From the NCBI GenBank assembly GCA_003263775.1, contig JYJJ01000006.1, positions 124,001 to 188,000 of the forward strand: a stretch of 64,000 nt of DNA. The letters run 5' to 3'. Shown here one piece after another: positions 30,801 to 39,437 of the stretch. The notes beneath the pieces are model-generated. The model ran no database searches. It was not told the origin of the DNA and saw only the letters and a list, made by a program, of their open reading frames with translations. The DNA comes from Vibrio maritimus. Lineage in GTDB: Bacteria; Pseudomonadota; Gammaproteobacteria; Enterobacterales; Vibrionaceae. The position numbers were made by a program, and so were the translations under genes. How positions within the stretch are numbered: the stretch's first letter is position 1; every line of letters begins with the position of its first letter.

Positions 30801-31175
30801 AAAGTGAAAGCAGGAGAGGTGTCAGTTAAAGGCGGGTGGCGTATTTACTCTAGCGGTCCTGGTATTTATTTGAATCAATTAATCAGCAATGTGTTTGGTT
30901 TGCGATTTGATGGCGGGGATCTAGTGCTTGATCCAATCGTATCCTCTCGACTAGGTACCATTTCATTGGATTATGAAATTGAAGGGAAATCTGTAAAGGT
31001 GGTCATTAATTCGATGGAAGGTCAACACACACCTAAAACGGTACATCTAAACGGAGAAGAAGTTCCGTTTAACTTACAACCAAACCGTTACCGTTCAGGT
31101 GGTGCGATAGTTTCATCAAATTATCTAAAAAGTAACCTGAAGAACTCTGACAATATTCTAGAGATAACGGTGTAA
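27803..31175 (+). CDS. GH94 phosphorylase, 1,2-beta-oligoglucan (sophoro-oligosaccharide) phosphorylase-like
   Basis: The intact frame from 27906 gives 1089 residues; the true start is probably ATG 27803 (GGAG before it), since MHQFINEPALIVGANELNMT and TGVLSAIRSKS read as the missing N-terminus over two small indels near 27870 and 27904. The joined length, about 1,120, matches the large GH94 enzymes that phosphorolyse 1,2-beta-oligoglucans, such as that of Listeria innocua. The GH94 general-acid motif is GDGDWDDT at residues 724-731 of the intact frame, followed by SGWTIPL. It has no signal peptide, so it acts in the cytoplasm and would yield glucose-1-phosphate plus the shortened oligosaccharide. 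Other linkage specificity is possible but the neighbours favour beta-1,2. Confidence 0.78.
28021..28033. promoter_or_regulatory. Internal LacI-type operator (TTGAAACGTTTAA)
   Basis: Same 13 bases as operator 3, here inside the phosphorylase coding region about 1.4 kb downstream. It may serve repression by DNA looping or as a roadblock, or may be chance. Confidence 0.35.
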
Positions 31176-31183
31176 AGCGTACT

Positions 31184-31207
31184 GTTAACCCGGTTCGCCG
31201 GGTTAAC
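31184..31207 (+). terminator. Hairpin after the phosphorylase gene
   Basis: Perfect 10-bp stem gttaacccgg / ccgggttaac with a ttcg tetraloop, eight bases behind the stop. Only a weak T run follows, so termination may be partial. Confidence 0.65.
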
Positions 31208-31240
31208 TCTATGAGCCTCAATACTGTGGGTTTGCAATAA

Positions 31241-31278
31241 TTGTTGCGTCTTCAATAATTCTGTATAATCGTTTCAAC
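31241..31278 (+). promoter_or_regulatory. lacI promoter with overlapping operator
   Basis: -35 TTGTTG (31241-31246), 17-bp spacer, -10 TATAAT (31264-31269). The -10 overlaps AATCGTTTCAAC (31267-31278), which on the other strand reads GTTGAAACGATT, one base from operator 3. This is the expected layout for autorepression. Confidence 0.7.
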
Positions 31279-31324
31279 TGTCACTAAGGTGACCTAATTT
31301 ATTGAAGCAAGGAATCTGTAGAAA

Positions 31325-32311
31325 ATGACCGTGACGATAAAAGATGTAGCAAAGAAGGCAAATGTGTCCATTGCAACGGTTTCATACTCTATCAATGGAA
31401 GTCCACGTATTAGTGAAGCGACTCGAGAGCATGTATTGAAAGTTGCATCTGAACTTAACTACGTTGCAAACAATAATGCTAAGCAGCTCAAGCAAAAGAA
31501 AAGCAATGCAATAGGCCTGTTTTTTAACTCATGGTTCGGGCCTATATACAGCGAACTAGTGAAAGGAATAGAGCAGGCATGTCATCAGCACGGTTATGAT
31601 CTTGTTGCTTGTAGTGTTTACGGTAATGAAGGTTCAACTGCGCATAAATACATTCGAGATAGAATGGTAGACGGTGCGATTGTTTTGACTAACTCATTTG
31701 ATGATTCGTTTATAAAGTCGGTCGCAAACAAAGACTTTCCCGTTGTTGTACTCGATAGAGAAGTGTCTGGACCACATATCTATAATATTCTTATTGATAA
31801 CTTTGGCGGGGCATTTTCGGCGACAAAGGCTTTGATTAACGCGGGGTTTGAAGAAATATATTATTTCGGTGGACCTGCTGACTCTTATGATGCTCAAAAG
31901 CGTTTTGAAGGATATATCTCAGCTTTGGGTTATTACAAAATCAATGTTGACCAATCATTATTAATTGAAGGGGACTTCACTGAACGGTCAGCGTACCAAA
32001 AAATGAAGGAATTAATCGAAGAAGGTAAGCAGCCAAAGGCGGTATTTGCATCTAACGATGAAATGGCAATTGGCATAATCCGTGCTGCAAAGGAAAAAGG
32101 TATCGTAATCCCAGAGCAAATGAAGCTAATTGGATTCGACGATATACAGATGGCAGAACTCATGATTCCAAGACTCTCTACTATTTCTCACCAAAAAGTG
32201 GGTATGGGCGAGTTAGCTGCGAAAACACTGATTGACGCAATGAACAGTAAAGATGACATGGAAGATCTGAGAATTCTACCGACTAAATTAATTTTAAGGG
32301 AAACATTGTAG
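31325..32311 (+). CDS. LacI-family repressor of the glucan locus
   Basis: 328 residues, intact. The N-terminal LacI helix-turn-helix is TIKDVAKKANVSIATVSYSI with the hinge following (LNYVANNNAKQLKQKKSN). The periplasmic-binding-like effector domain runs to the end, with typical AVFASNDEMAIGIIRAAKEKG and KLIGFDDIQMAELMIPRLSTI. It should bind the AAACGTTT operators of this locus and be released by an oligosaccharide, possibly sophorose. The binding-protein gene starts 9 bp after its stop, so regulator and transporter share a transcript. Confidence 0.88.
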   Translation: MTVTIKDVAKKANVSIATVSYSINGSPRISEATREHVLKVASELNYVANNNAKQLKQKKSNAIGLFFNSWFGPIYSELVKGIEQACHQHGYDLVACSVYGNEGSTAHKYIRDRMVDGAIVLTNSFDDSFIKSVANKDFPVVVLDREVSGPHIYNILIDNFGGAFSATKALINAGFEEIYYFGGPADSYDAQKRFEGYISALGYYKINVDQSLLIEGDFTERSAYQKMKELIEEGKQPKAVFASNDEMAIGIIRAAKEKGIVIPEQMKLIGFDDIQMAELMIPRLSTISHQKVGMGELAAKTLIDAMNSKDDMEDLRILPTKLILRETL

Positions 32312-32320
32312 GTGGGGTAA

Positions 32321-33566
32321 TGAAAAAAATGGTTAATTGGGTGTTTGCTAGCAATGAGTTGCCAAACGGTTACGTTTGCTGGAACTAAGCTAGAGGTGAT
32401 GACGCGTCAGGCAATTATATGGAGTTTGTTCGAAATGTGGTTGTACCTGAGTTTCAAAAGTTATATCCAGATGTTGATGTCGTCGTCTCGAACGATGAGA
32501 ACTTAGAAACGCGAATGGCTGCAGGCGACTTGCCAAACTTGTATGCCGGTGTATTTGGATACCAACCGGCTAAATATGCAAAAATGGGCAAGCTGGCATA
32601 TTTTGACCAATTTGATGGTTACCAAGAGCTTATAGAAAGAATTGAGCCGGTATTTCTTAGAAAGAACTTTGGTCGCACGTACTATATTCCATGGAATGCT
32701 ACCACCCAATTAATGATTTATAACAAAGAGCTGTTCAAAGAGGCGGGATTAAACCCAGATAGACCCCCTAGAACTTGGGACGAATTTTTAATAGCGGCTG
32801 AGAAGATCAATCAGCTTCCTCCTCGTGAAGATGGTAGTCCTGTTTACGGAACAGTTTTTTGGAATGATGTATTGTCCTCAGGTAGTTGGTATTGGGGTAT
32901 GCTTGCCCAGTTATACTACAACTTTAACCAAGGTGAATTTACCCTACTAAACCGGTTTGGAACGCATCCTGTTTTTGACAAAGAAGAAGCTAATATGGCG
33001 ACATTCCTATCTACAATGCAGGAAGCTCAAAAGTTTGCTCCTTTGACGATGGAAAAAAGTTTCTTTTCTCGCAACATTGGTATGTGGCCACAATTTGGAT
33101 TTGGTTGGAAGGCAAATTTAAGTGAGGCGGCTCAAAAGCCTATGGTGATTGGAGAGGATGTTGGATTAGCACCGATTCCAACGGTTCGTAGAATGATGTT
33201 TCATACTCTACCCTAGATGGCCGTGCTTTGATGATTTTTAAGAATTCTATTGAAGTCGAGCAACTGAGCTGGGCATTTGTGCAACTATTGATGGACAATG
33301 AACTCAATCACAAAGCTAATGTAGCGCTTGGTCAGTTACCAGTGTTAACCGAACTTTTCGAGCGTCCTTACTACCAAAGCAATGAAGCAAAACCATTTGT
33401 AGACCAGCTACCCTATACTATTATGAGCGAACCTTTTTCTCAGTCTTCTGATGTGGCAAATATATTGCTTCAACATTACTCTAGGGTCGTGCTTAAGAAC
33501 GAAATCACTGCTGAAATGGCTGTTGAATCAGCTAGCGAACAAGCAAAGAAAATATTTGCTCACTAA
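32321..33566 (+). CDS. Family 1 sugar-binding protein of the ABC importer, multiply frameshifted
   Basis: ATG 32321 follows AGGTGGGG. Read over indels near 32355 and 32418, the start is MKKMVNWVFA ... TFAGTKLEVMTRQANYMEFV, a signal peptide and the first strand of a family 1 extracellular solute-binding protein. The middle (FVRNVVVPEFQKLYPDVDVV; WDEFLIAAEKINQLPP) and, after a further frame change near 33205, the end (DGRALMIFKNSIEVEQLSWA) complete about 415 residues. It would deliver oligosaccharides in the periplasm to the two permeases. Operon position matches the sophoro-oligosaccharide-binding protein of the Listeria beta-1,2-glucan cluster. Confidence 0.75.
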
Positions 33567-33590
33567 TAGATAAACTTGAGTGATAATTAA

Positions 33591-34466
33591 ATGAAAAAGA
33601 ATAATCTCATTATGGGGTATGTTTTCCTTGCGCCTTGGATAATATATTTCGTTGTTTTTTTAATGTATCCCTTCTTCTTGTCATTTGAGAGTAGTTTCTT
33701 AAATGTTAATATTCTCATGCCAGAAAACACTCAATTTGTCGGCTTGGCGAATTGGCTATCAGTAGTGACAGATTTTCTTTTTTGGAAGTCTTTGTTTAAC
33801 GTTATTTTTAATCAGGTGATTTTTGTTTCACTTAGTTTTTTGATTGGTCTTGGCCTTGCATTACTACTGAATGAAATTAAATTCATGGCTAGCTTGTTTA
33901 GAACGATAATGTTTATTCCTGTTATTACCTCTATAACAGTAGCAATGGTTATCTTCGATTTTGTTTCAGGTCCGACAGGACCAATACAGAGTTCCATGAT
34001 GAGTGCCAATATGTTAGCAGAGCCAGTTTTTTGGAAGTTTGAGCAGTGGCTACCAATGCCGGTTATTGCAGTGTTCAGTGCATGGAAGTGGTTTGGTGTT
34101 CAGATGATCATATTCCTAGGTGGAATTGCCAGCATTAATCGCTCTCTTTTTGAGGCAGCAGACATTGATGGTGCATCTTGGTGGAGGAAGACACGAAAAA
34201 TAACGCTTCCTATGATAATGCCACAGATTATCTTTGTCATGACCATGAACATTATTAATGGTTTACAAATGTTCATTGAAGTATTTATGAACTTTGACTT
34301 GAGCGGTGGGCCTTACCAATCTGCTTTGACACCTGTTCTATACCTATATCAAGTAGGTTTCGAAAAAATGCAGATGGGTGAAGCTTCGACTATTGGCTTG
34401 ATGCTTGCTGCTGTCATTTATCTATTGACGATGATGCAGTTAAAAATCACAAGTAAGGAGGACTAG
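33591..34466 (+). CDS. Sugar ABC transporter permease (UgpA/LplB type)
   Basis: 291 residues with six TM segments. The cytoplasmic EAA loop (FEAADIDGASWWRKTRKITLP) that docks on the ATPase is intact. MalF-type carbohydrate permease family. It starts 24 bp after the binding-protein gene and ends 2 bp before the partner permease. Together with its partner it forms the import channel for the glucan oligosaccharides. Confidence 0.9.
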   Translation: MKKNNLIMGYVFLAPWIIYFVVFLMYPFFLSFESSFLNVNILMPENTQFVGLANWLSVVTDFLFWKSLFNVIFNQVIFVSLSFLIGLGLALLLNEIKFMASLFRTIMFIPVITSITVAMVIFDFVSGPTGPIQSSMMSANMLAEPVFWKFEQWLPMPVIAVFSAWKWFGVQMIIFLGGIASINRSLFEAADIDGASWWRKTRKITLPMIMPQIIFVMTMNIINGLQMFIEVFMNFDLSGGPYQSALTPVLYLYQVGFEKMQMGEASTIGLMLAAVIYLLTMMQLKITSKED

Positions 34467-34468
34467 GT

Positions 34469-35290
34469 ATGAATAAGAATAAAAATACAATGCTCCTGAT
34501 TTATGTAACATTGATTGTTGCCTCTATAGTAGTGCTGTACCCTTTCTTTTTTATGTTGATTAATTCGTTTAAGTCTGGGCCGGAAATAATGCACTCGCCT
34601 AATAGCCTACCGACGGAATGGTCATTTAGAGGTTACATCGAAGTATTTGAATCGATAAACTTGGCGCGAGTTTTCTTTAATACTATATTCATTTCCGTGT
34701 CAGTAACTTTTCTTAATGTACTATTCTCGTCAATGGTTGCTTATGCGATTGTGAAGACTAATCTTCCCGGAAGAGAATTCTGGCTGAAAGTTATTTTGGG
34801 TTCAATGATGATTCCTGCGGTACTATTTACAATACCAACATATATGATGATGTATGAGTGGAATTGGATTAATACATACCGAGTGCTGATCATTCCGGGT
34901 TCTATCAGTGCTTACAATATATTTCTTCTCGTTCAGTTTATGAAGCAAATTGACAACGCGTACTTAGAAGCTGCTCGAATTGATGGGGCTAACGAGATTC
35001 GCATCTTTAGGAAAATCGTTTTACCTATGTTAAGACCAGCTCTGGCGACTGTTGGTATTCTAACATTCATGGGAGCGTGGAATGACTTTATGGGGCCTCT
35101 TCTTTATGTGAGAGATGAATCCTTAATGACTTTGCAACTTGCTCTCTACAACTTCCAGACTGAAGTGCCAGGAACCAACCTCGAGCAGTTATGGGCAATG
35201 ACAACGATGATTGCGGTACCTGTAGTAATCGTGTTCTTTTGTTTGCAGAAAAACTTTATCAAAGCGTTCACGGGTGTTGGAGTTAAGTAA
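34469..35290 (+). CDS. Sugar ABC transporter permease (UgpE/MalG type)
   Basis: 273 residues, six TM segments, EAA motif LEAARIDGANEIRIFRKIVLPMLRP split over the loop near residue 170-195. MalG-type partner of the preceding permease; AGGAGG precedes the start. Its stop TAA overlaps the next ATG by one base, so the following small gene is translationally coupled to it. Confidence 0.9.
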   Translation: MNKNKNTMLLIYVTLIVASIVVLYPFFFMLINSFKSGPEIMHSPNSLPTEWSFRGYIEVFESINLARVFFNTIFISVSVTFLNVLFSSMVAYAIVKTNLPGREFWLKVILGSMMIPAVLFTIPTYMMMYEWNWINTYRVLIIPGSISAYNIFLLVQFMKQIDNAYLEAARIDGANEIRIFRKIVLPMLRPALATVGILTFMGAWNDFMGPLLYVRDESLMTLQLALYNFQTEVPGTNLEQLWAMTTMIAVPVVIVFFCLQKNFIKAFTGVGVK

Positions 35291-35775
35291 TGAGTAATGG
35301 CATGAAATTAGCGCTCTTTGCATTGTTGGTAACAACTGCTTACGGCACAGCTTGGTTCAAAGCGTATCAGCTTTCGAAGCAATATAGTATTTACGCTCAC
35401 CAACAACTAGAAGAGCGTAACTTCCTCTTCGCCCTAAAAGGCATGAATAAACTCGAACTGCGTCAAGGTGATCATTATTTCGGTGGATTTCAACAAGTAC
35501 TCGAAACTTGGGAAAGTTCCATGCTTGGACCTAAGCCGTCTTTTTACGAGGAGGCATTGACAATGCCTCAAAAAATTATTGGTCAACTTAATCAGCAACA
35601 GCTAGAAGCGTTTATAGAAACTTATGTTGAGTTAGATGTTAGATATGTACCAGAAGCTGTGGAGCAGTTGCGTTTGGTCGCATTGCAAAATGGAAATACT
35701 GTGTTAGCAGATGAAATGAACGAGTTCTTGTTAGAGGCGTTCCCCAACTATCAACCTAAGTTAGATATGGAGTGA
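35290..35775 (+). CDS. Unknown membrane-anchored protein of the glucan operon (161 aa)
   Basis: The ATG overlaps the permease stop by one base. Residues about 5-22 (MKLALFALLVTTAYGTAW) form one TM helix or uncleaved signal, the rest is a soluble, helix-rich domain of about 135 residues (YSIYAHQQLEERNFLFALKG; MPQKIIGQLNQQQLEAFIET). No family or catalytic motif was recognised. The coupling to the permeases and the position right before the GH3 gene suggest a role with the importer, for example as a periplasmic accessory, but this is only inferred from context. Confidence 0.65.
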   Translation: MSNGMKLALFALLVTTAYGTAWFKAYQLSKQYSIYAHQQLEERNFLFALKGMNKLELRQGDHYFGGFQQVLETWESSMLGPKPSFYEEALTMPQKIIGQLNQQQLEAFIETYVELDVRYVPEAVEQLRLVALQNGNTVLADEMNEFLLEAFPNYQPKLDME

Positions 35776-35780
35776 TAGCT

Positions 35781-37946
35781 ATGGAAAAGTATAAAGACTC
35801 ATCCTTATCTATTGATATCCGAACGGAAGATCTGTTGTCACGGATGACGTTAGCAGAGAAAATCGGACAGTTATGCCAAACGCCAATGTTGGAGTATGAG
35901 ACTCATAGAGATGCTTACTTAGAAACAATACGCAAAGGGCTGAGAGGATCGCGGATTCTAGCGGATACTGCATGGGCAGGGAATATGCCTGGTGAGACAG
36001 TTGATCCTAATCAGTTGAATGAAATTCAAAAAGTAGCCGTAGAAGAAAGCCGACTTGGTATTCCCATTATTTTTGCTCGTGATGTTATATACGGTCAGAA
36101 AACAGTGTTGCCGATTCCACTAGCACAAGCTTGTTCTTGGAATCCATCGCTGATAGAGGAGGCTTATCGTTGTATTGCTGCTGAAGCAGCCTCATTAGGG
36201 ATTAATTGGACGTTTGCACCGATGCTAGATATTGTTCGTGATCCTCGTTGGGGACGAGTAATAGAGAGCAATGGTGAGGACCCGTATTTAACCAGTCAAA
36301 TCGCCAAGGCGGTTGTGCGTGGCTTTCAAGGAGATGACTTAACTCAGCCAGAGAGCATTTTGGCGTGTGCAAAGCATTTTGTTGGCTATGGCGCTTCGGA
36401 AGGAGGAAGAGATTACGACACGACAGAGATTTCCGAAAACAGTTTGCATAATGTCTATTTACCTCCATTTGAAGCGGCAATTGATGCAGGTGTAGGTTCG
36501 TTGATGACTGGGTTTAATGATCTTGGTGGCACACCTGTGACCGGGGCTAAATCCTTAGTTCGCAATTGGCTGAAAGAGAGACATGAGTTTGACGGATTGG
36601 TGGTGAGTGATTGGGGATCCATCGCTGATCTGGAGTATTTCGGTGTCGCGCGTGACAATGTTCATGCAGCTAGGTTGGCACTCGAGGCGGGCGTAGACAT
36701 GGCGATGCCGTATGAAGCCTATGAAGAGAACTTGTTTAAAGTAATAGAAATGACCCCTTCGCTCATTGAGTACTTGGATGATGCAACTCGAAGAGTTCTT
36801 CGAGCTAAGTTTCGTCTTGGCTTATTTGAGAATCCTTATGTTGATCCGAAGCGTCACCTCGATGTGCTTGGTCGACCTGAACATTCGAGCAAAGCTTTGG
36901 CACTCGCTGAGCAAAGCCTAGTAATGCTAAAAAACAAGGACGATATCCTTCCAATCAACGACTCCGGTTTAAAAGTAGCTGTTATAGGTCCTCACGCTGA
37001 CTCAAAACGACAGCATTTGGGGTCGTGGTGCTTAGATGGTAGTAGTGATGATGTTGTTTCAATTGTTGAAGGATTAAAGGCTAATTCAAAGCAAAATATC
37101 ATCCTTACTGATAGTAGCGTATTTAGCGATGAGATGGTCGAATGTGCACATCGCTCAGATATTGTGGTGCTGTGTGTTGGAGAAAGCCATAGAAGAACGG
37201 GCGAGGCACGTAATATAGCAGAACTTGCTTTGCCAGCAGGTCAAGAACAGCTTATTTCAGCAATAGGTAAAACCGGCAAGCCACTTATTGTTGTTCAATG
37301 TACGGGGCGCCCAATTCCTTCTCCGGCAATAGAGCAATACGCGGACGCGTTAATTTATGCATGGCAAAGCGGTACTCAAACCGGAAATGCCGTGGCACGA
37401 GTTATCAATGGGTTGGTTAATCCGTCTGGTAAGCTTACTATGACAGTCCCACGTACGACAGGCCAGGTCCCTATCTATTACGCACGCAAAGAACTTGGAA
37501 AAATGCGCGCATATCAGGAGTATCAGCCGTATAAAGACTGCCAAGACACACCGCTGTATCCATTTGGCTATGGGCTAAGTTACAGTCACTTTGCTTACAG
37601 CGATATGCTAGTCACACAAGATCTGATAACTGTGGGTGAAAATGTTCGTGTTTCTGTGAGAGTAGCCAATGAATCTGAACTAGATGGGAGTGAAGTAGTA
37701 CAATGCTATATTTGCCAACGTGGTACTTCAACTACTCGCCCTCGTAAAGAATTGAAAGCATTTACTAAAGTGAACTTAAAGGCTGGAGAGATTAAAACCA
37801 TTGAATTTACTTTGACCCCAGAAGAGTTTGCTTTCTATGGCAATAAAGGGGCTTTCATGCAAGAAGCAGCCAAAGTAACGATATATATTGGTGGTAGCTC
37901 TGAGGCTGAATTGCAAGCTGAGGTTGATATTATCTCAAGTATCTAA
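35781..37946 (+). CDS. GH3 beta-glucosidase
   Basis: 721 residues from ATG 35781 (GGAG ten bases before); an upstream GTG would overlap the previous stop. The domains are the N-terminal TIM barrel (about 15-340), the alpha/beta sandwich with the acid/base loop (VGESHRRTGEARN) and the C-terminal fibronectin-like domain (from about 600). The nucleophile is Asp277 in GLVVSDWGS, and the conserved KH pair is in CAKHFVGYG. No signal peptide, so it is cytoplasmic. It would hydrolyse sophorose or other short oligosaccharides left by the phosphorylase. In Listeria innocua a GH3 enzyme of the same cluster is sophorose-specific. Confidence 0.88.
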   Translation: MEKYKDSSLSIDIRTEDLLSRMTLAEKIGQLCQTPMLEYETHRDAYLETIRKGLRGSRILADTAWAGNMPGETVDPNQLNEIQKVAVEESRLGIPIIFARDVIYGQKTVLPIPLAQACSWNPSLIEEAYRCIAAEAASLGINWTFAPMLDIVRDPRWGRVIESNGEDPYLTSQIAKAVVRGFQGDDLTQPESILACAKHFVGYGASEGGRDYDTTEISENSLHNVYLPPFEAAIDAGVGSLMTGFNDLGGTPVTGAKSLVRNWLKERHEFDGLVVSDWGSIADLEYFGVARDNVHAARLALEAGVDMAMPYEAYEENLFKVIEMTPSLIEYLDDATRRVLRAKFRLGLFENPYVDPKRHLDVLGRPEHSSKALALAEQSLVMLKNKDDILPINDSGLKVAVIGPHADSKRQHLGSWCLDGSSDDVVSIVEGLKANSKQNIILTDSSVFSDEMVECAHRSDIVVLCVGESHRRTGEARNIAELALPAGQEQLISAIGKTGKPLIVVQCTGRPIPSPAIEQYADALIYAWQSGTQTGNAVARVINGLVNPSGKLTMTVPRTTGQVPIYYARKELGKMRAYQEYQPYKDCQDTPLYPFGYGLSYSHFAYSDMLVTQDLITVGENVRVSVRVANESELDGSEVVQCYICQRGTSTTRPRKELKAFTKVNLKAGEIKTIEFTLTPEEFAFYGNKGAFMQEAAKVTIYIGGSSEAELQAEVDIISSI

Positions 37947-37996
37947 TTTTGTAGCGTATTGATGATTTGATCATACTAAGCCTCGGAATGAAGTCC

Positions 37997-38030
37997 AAAA
38001 AGCAGTGACGTCTTAGACGCACTGCTTTTT
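37997..38030 (+). terminator. Terminator of the glucan operon
   Basis: 11-bp stem aaaaagcagtg / cactgcttttt extended by an inner cgtc / gacg helix; the T run is part of the stem. It lies 50 bp behind the GH3 stop. Confidence 0.85.
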
Positions 38031-38286
38031 GTCATCACTAGGATCTGAAGTACGCGATAGAGAGTTAGTAGAATACAAAGTAAGCAGCCCTGCTTCAGAG
38101 GTTTAGGCTAATAAAACGACGGAAGTAGTGTCAGACCTAGATTGTGTTTGAGGTTGGTTTTTTTCATTAAAGCTACTAAAAAGCCGACGTAAGTTAACAA
38201 GATTAGTTAGCAAAGCCGTGTTCTATATCCCTAACTTTAAAAAAGGTTAGTGAGTTAATGCTGAGAGCATGTAGGAAGAGCGCTAA
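38031..38286. other. Right end of island, non-coding
   Basis: No gene seen. It holds the 75-bp leader repeat at 38197-38271 directly before the truncated glmS copy. The right boundary of the island probably lies at about 38272-38290. Confidence 0.5.
38197..38271 (+). repeat. 75-bp leader repeat, copy A
   Basis: Matches 52629-52703 at 69 of 75 positions without gaps. In the other copy the repeat ends exactly at the ATG of the giant adhesin; here the ATG (38269-38271) is followed at once by TAG and then by the glmS remnant. It looks like a leader cut off from its gene. Confidence 0.8.
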
Positions 38287-38823
38287 GCAGAAATCGTGAA
38301 ATCACTGCACGAACTGCCTGCAAACATCGAGAAGGCGCTCGCGTTCGACAAAGAAATCGAAGCACTGGCAACAGATTTCGCTGACAAGCACCACACACTA
38401 TTCTTAGGCCGTGGCGAGTACTACCCAATCGCGATGGAAGCGTCTCTCAAACTAAAAGAGATTTCGTACATTCACGCGGAAGCATACGCAGCAGGCGAAC
38501 TTAAGCACGGTCCTCTAGCACTCATCGATACAGACATGCCAGTCGTTGTTGTAGCACCAACCAATGATCTGCTAGAGAAGCTTAAGTCGAACATCGAAGA
38601 AGTGCGCGCACGTGGCGGTCTTCTGTATGTATTTGCAGACGAGAAAGCAGGCTTCGAAGGCGATGAAAATATGAAGATCATCCAAATGCCTAATGTCGAT
38701 GACATCATCGCGCCAATCTACTACACCGTGCCGATGCAGCTACTGTCTTACCACGTAGCATTGATCAAAGGCACTGACGTTGACCAACCTCGTAACTTGG
38801 CGAAAGCGGTGACTGTTGAGTAA
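38287..38823 (+). pseudogene. Truncated second glmS 3' end
   Basis: About 178 codons reading [20 protein letters not shown] to the normal C-terminus [13 protein letters not shown]. This is the second SIS domain (roughly residues 433-610 of GlmS), including [20 protein letters not shown]. The glutaminase and first SIS domains are missing, so it cannot be an active enzyme. The DNA ends of the two copies differ by 11 synonymous changes in 122 bp. Most simply it is the original chromosomal 3' end displaced by an island that brought its own glmS end, or the reverse. Confidence 0.85.
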
Positions 38824-38862
38824 GTGAACGCTAATTAGCACGATGTGGTGTCGAAGGAAAAT

Positions 38863-38889
38863 AAAGATTAGAACTCGATAATAGAGTTT
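38863..38889 (+). repeat. 27-bp direct repeat downstream of glmS, right copy
   Basis: Identical to 151-177 and similarly placed behind the glmS stop codon. Sequence on either side differs between the copies. Confidence 0.85.
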
Positions 38890-38920
38890 GAAACTCTAAC
38901 ATTGAAGCTGAGAGCGTTTA

Positions 38921-38958
38921 AAGCCCGGTTAGGTTGATGAAAACCTTACCGGGCTTTT
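38921..38958 (+). terminator. Terminator behind the truncated glmS
   Basis: 15-bp stem aagcccggttaggtt / aaccttaccgggctt (one mismatch) with a short loop, followed by tttgtttt. Confidence 0.85.
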
Positions 38959-39437
38959 GTTTTGGAAAAATGAAAAAACGCTGTAATGAAAAGTGTGGCG
39001 GACAATAAAGGTTGATCTGTTTTGAGCAATGCTAGAGCACGAAAAGAGGCGGATGATTCGGCCTCTAGATTTGTGGTGCGCACAACGAGCGTTACGTTGA
39101 ATTACCTACAAAGAATACTCTCTTGATAATTCTTTTCTTCAAGTATCAGGAACTAACTCTTAGCAAACTTGGGAATTTGTTCTAGATCATTAAAGTGTTC
39201 AAAAACACAATCTTTGATTTTAAATATTTAAACTTTGATGTGGTTTAAGAAATTAAACCTAAATCATATGTTTTTGGTGATCTTGTTCAACAATTGTGCG
39301 TAATTTCGATCAATTATTCGTAATTTGTTGGTGTTTTAAGCGCATTTTTTAGGTTTACAGAAGTTTACTATGTATTGCTGAACTCACCCAAAAGGAGTAG
39401 TTTGCAGTCATTGAGTTCAAAAATGTAAACCTAAATG

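Larger units (their letters stand above)
38824..39437. other. Intergenic region before the DauR-like gene
   Basis: 614 bp. It holds the right 27-bp repeat, a terminator, and GGTTTA-type sites before the regulator: an inverted repeat GGTTTAA-N4-TTAAACC at 39242-39259, aggtttac at 39350, and tgtaaacct at 39425. These may be operators of the regulator itself. No gene seen. Confidence 0.5.

Noticed and set aside
38287..38823. Second glmS copy as a functional short SIS protein
   Set aside because: It starts inside the SIS domain, has no clear ribosome site, and follows an ATG-TAG; a displaced 3' fragment is simpler.
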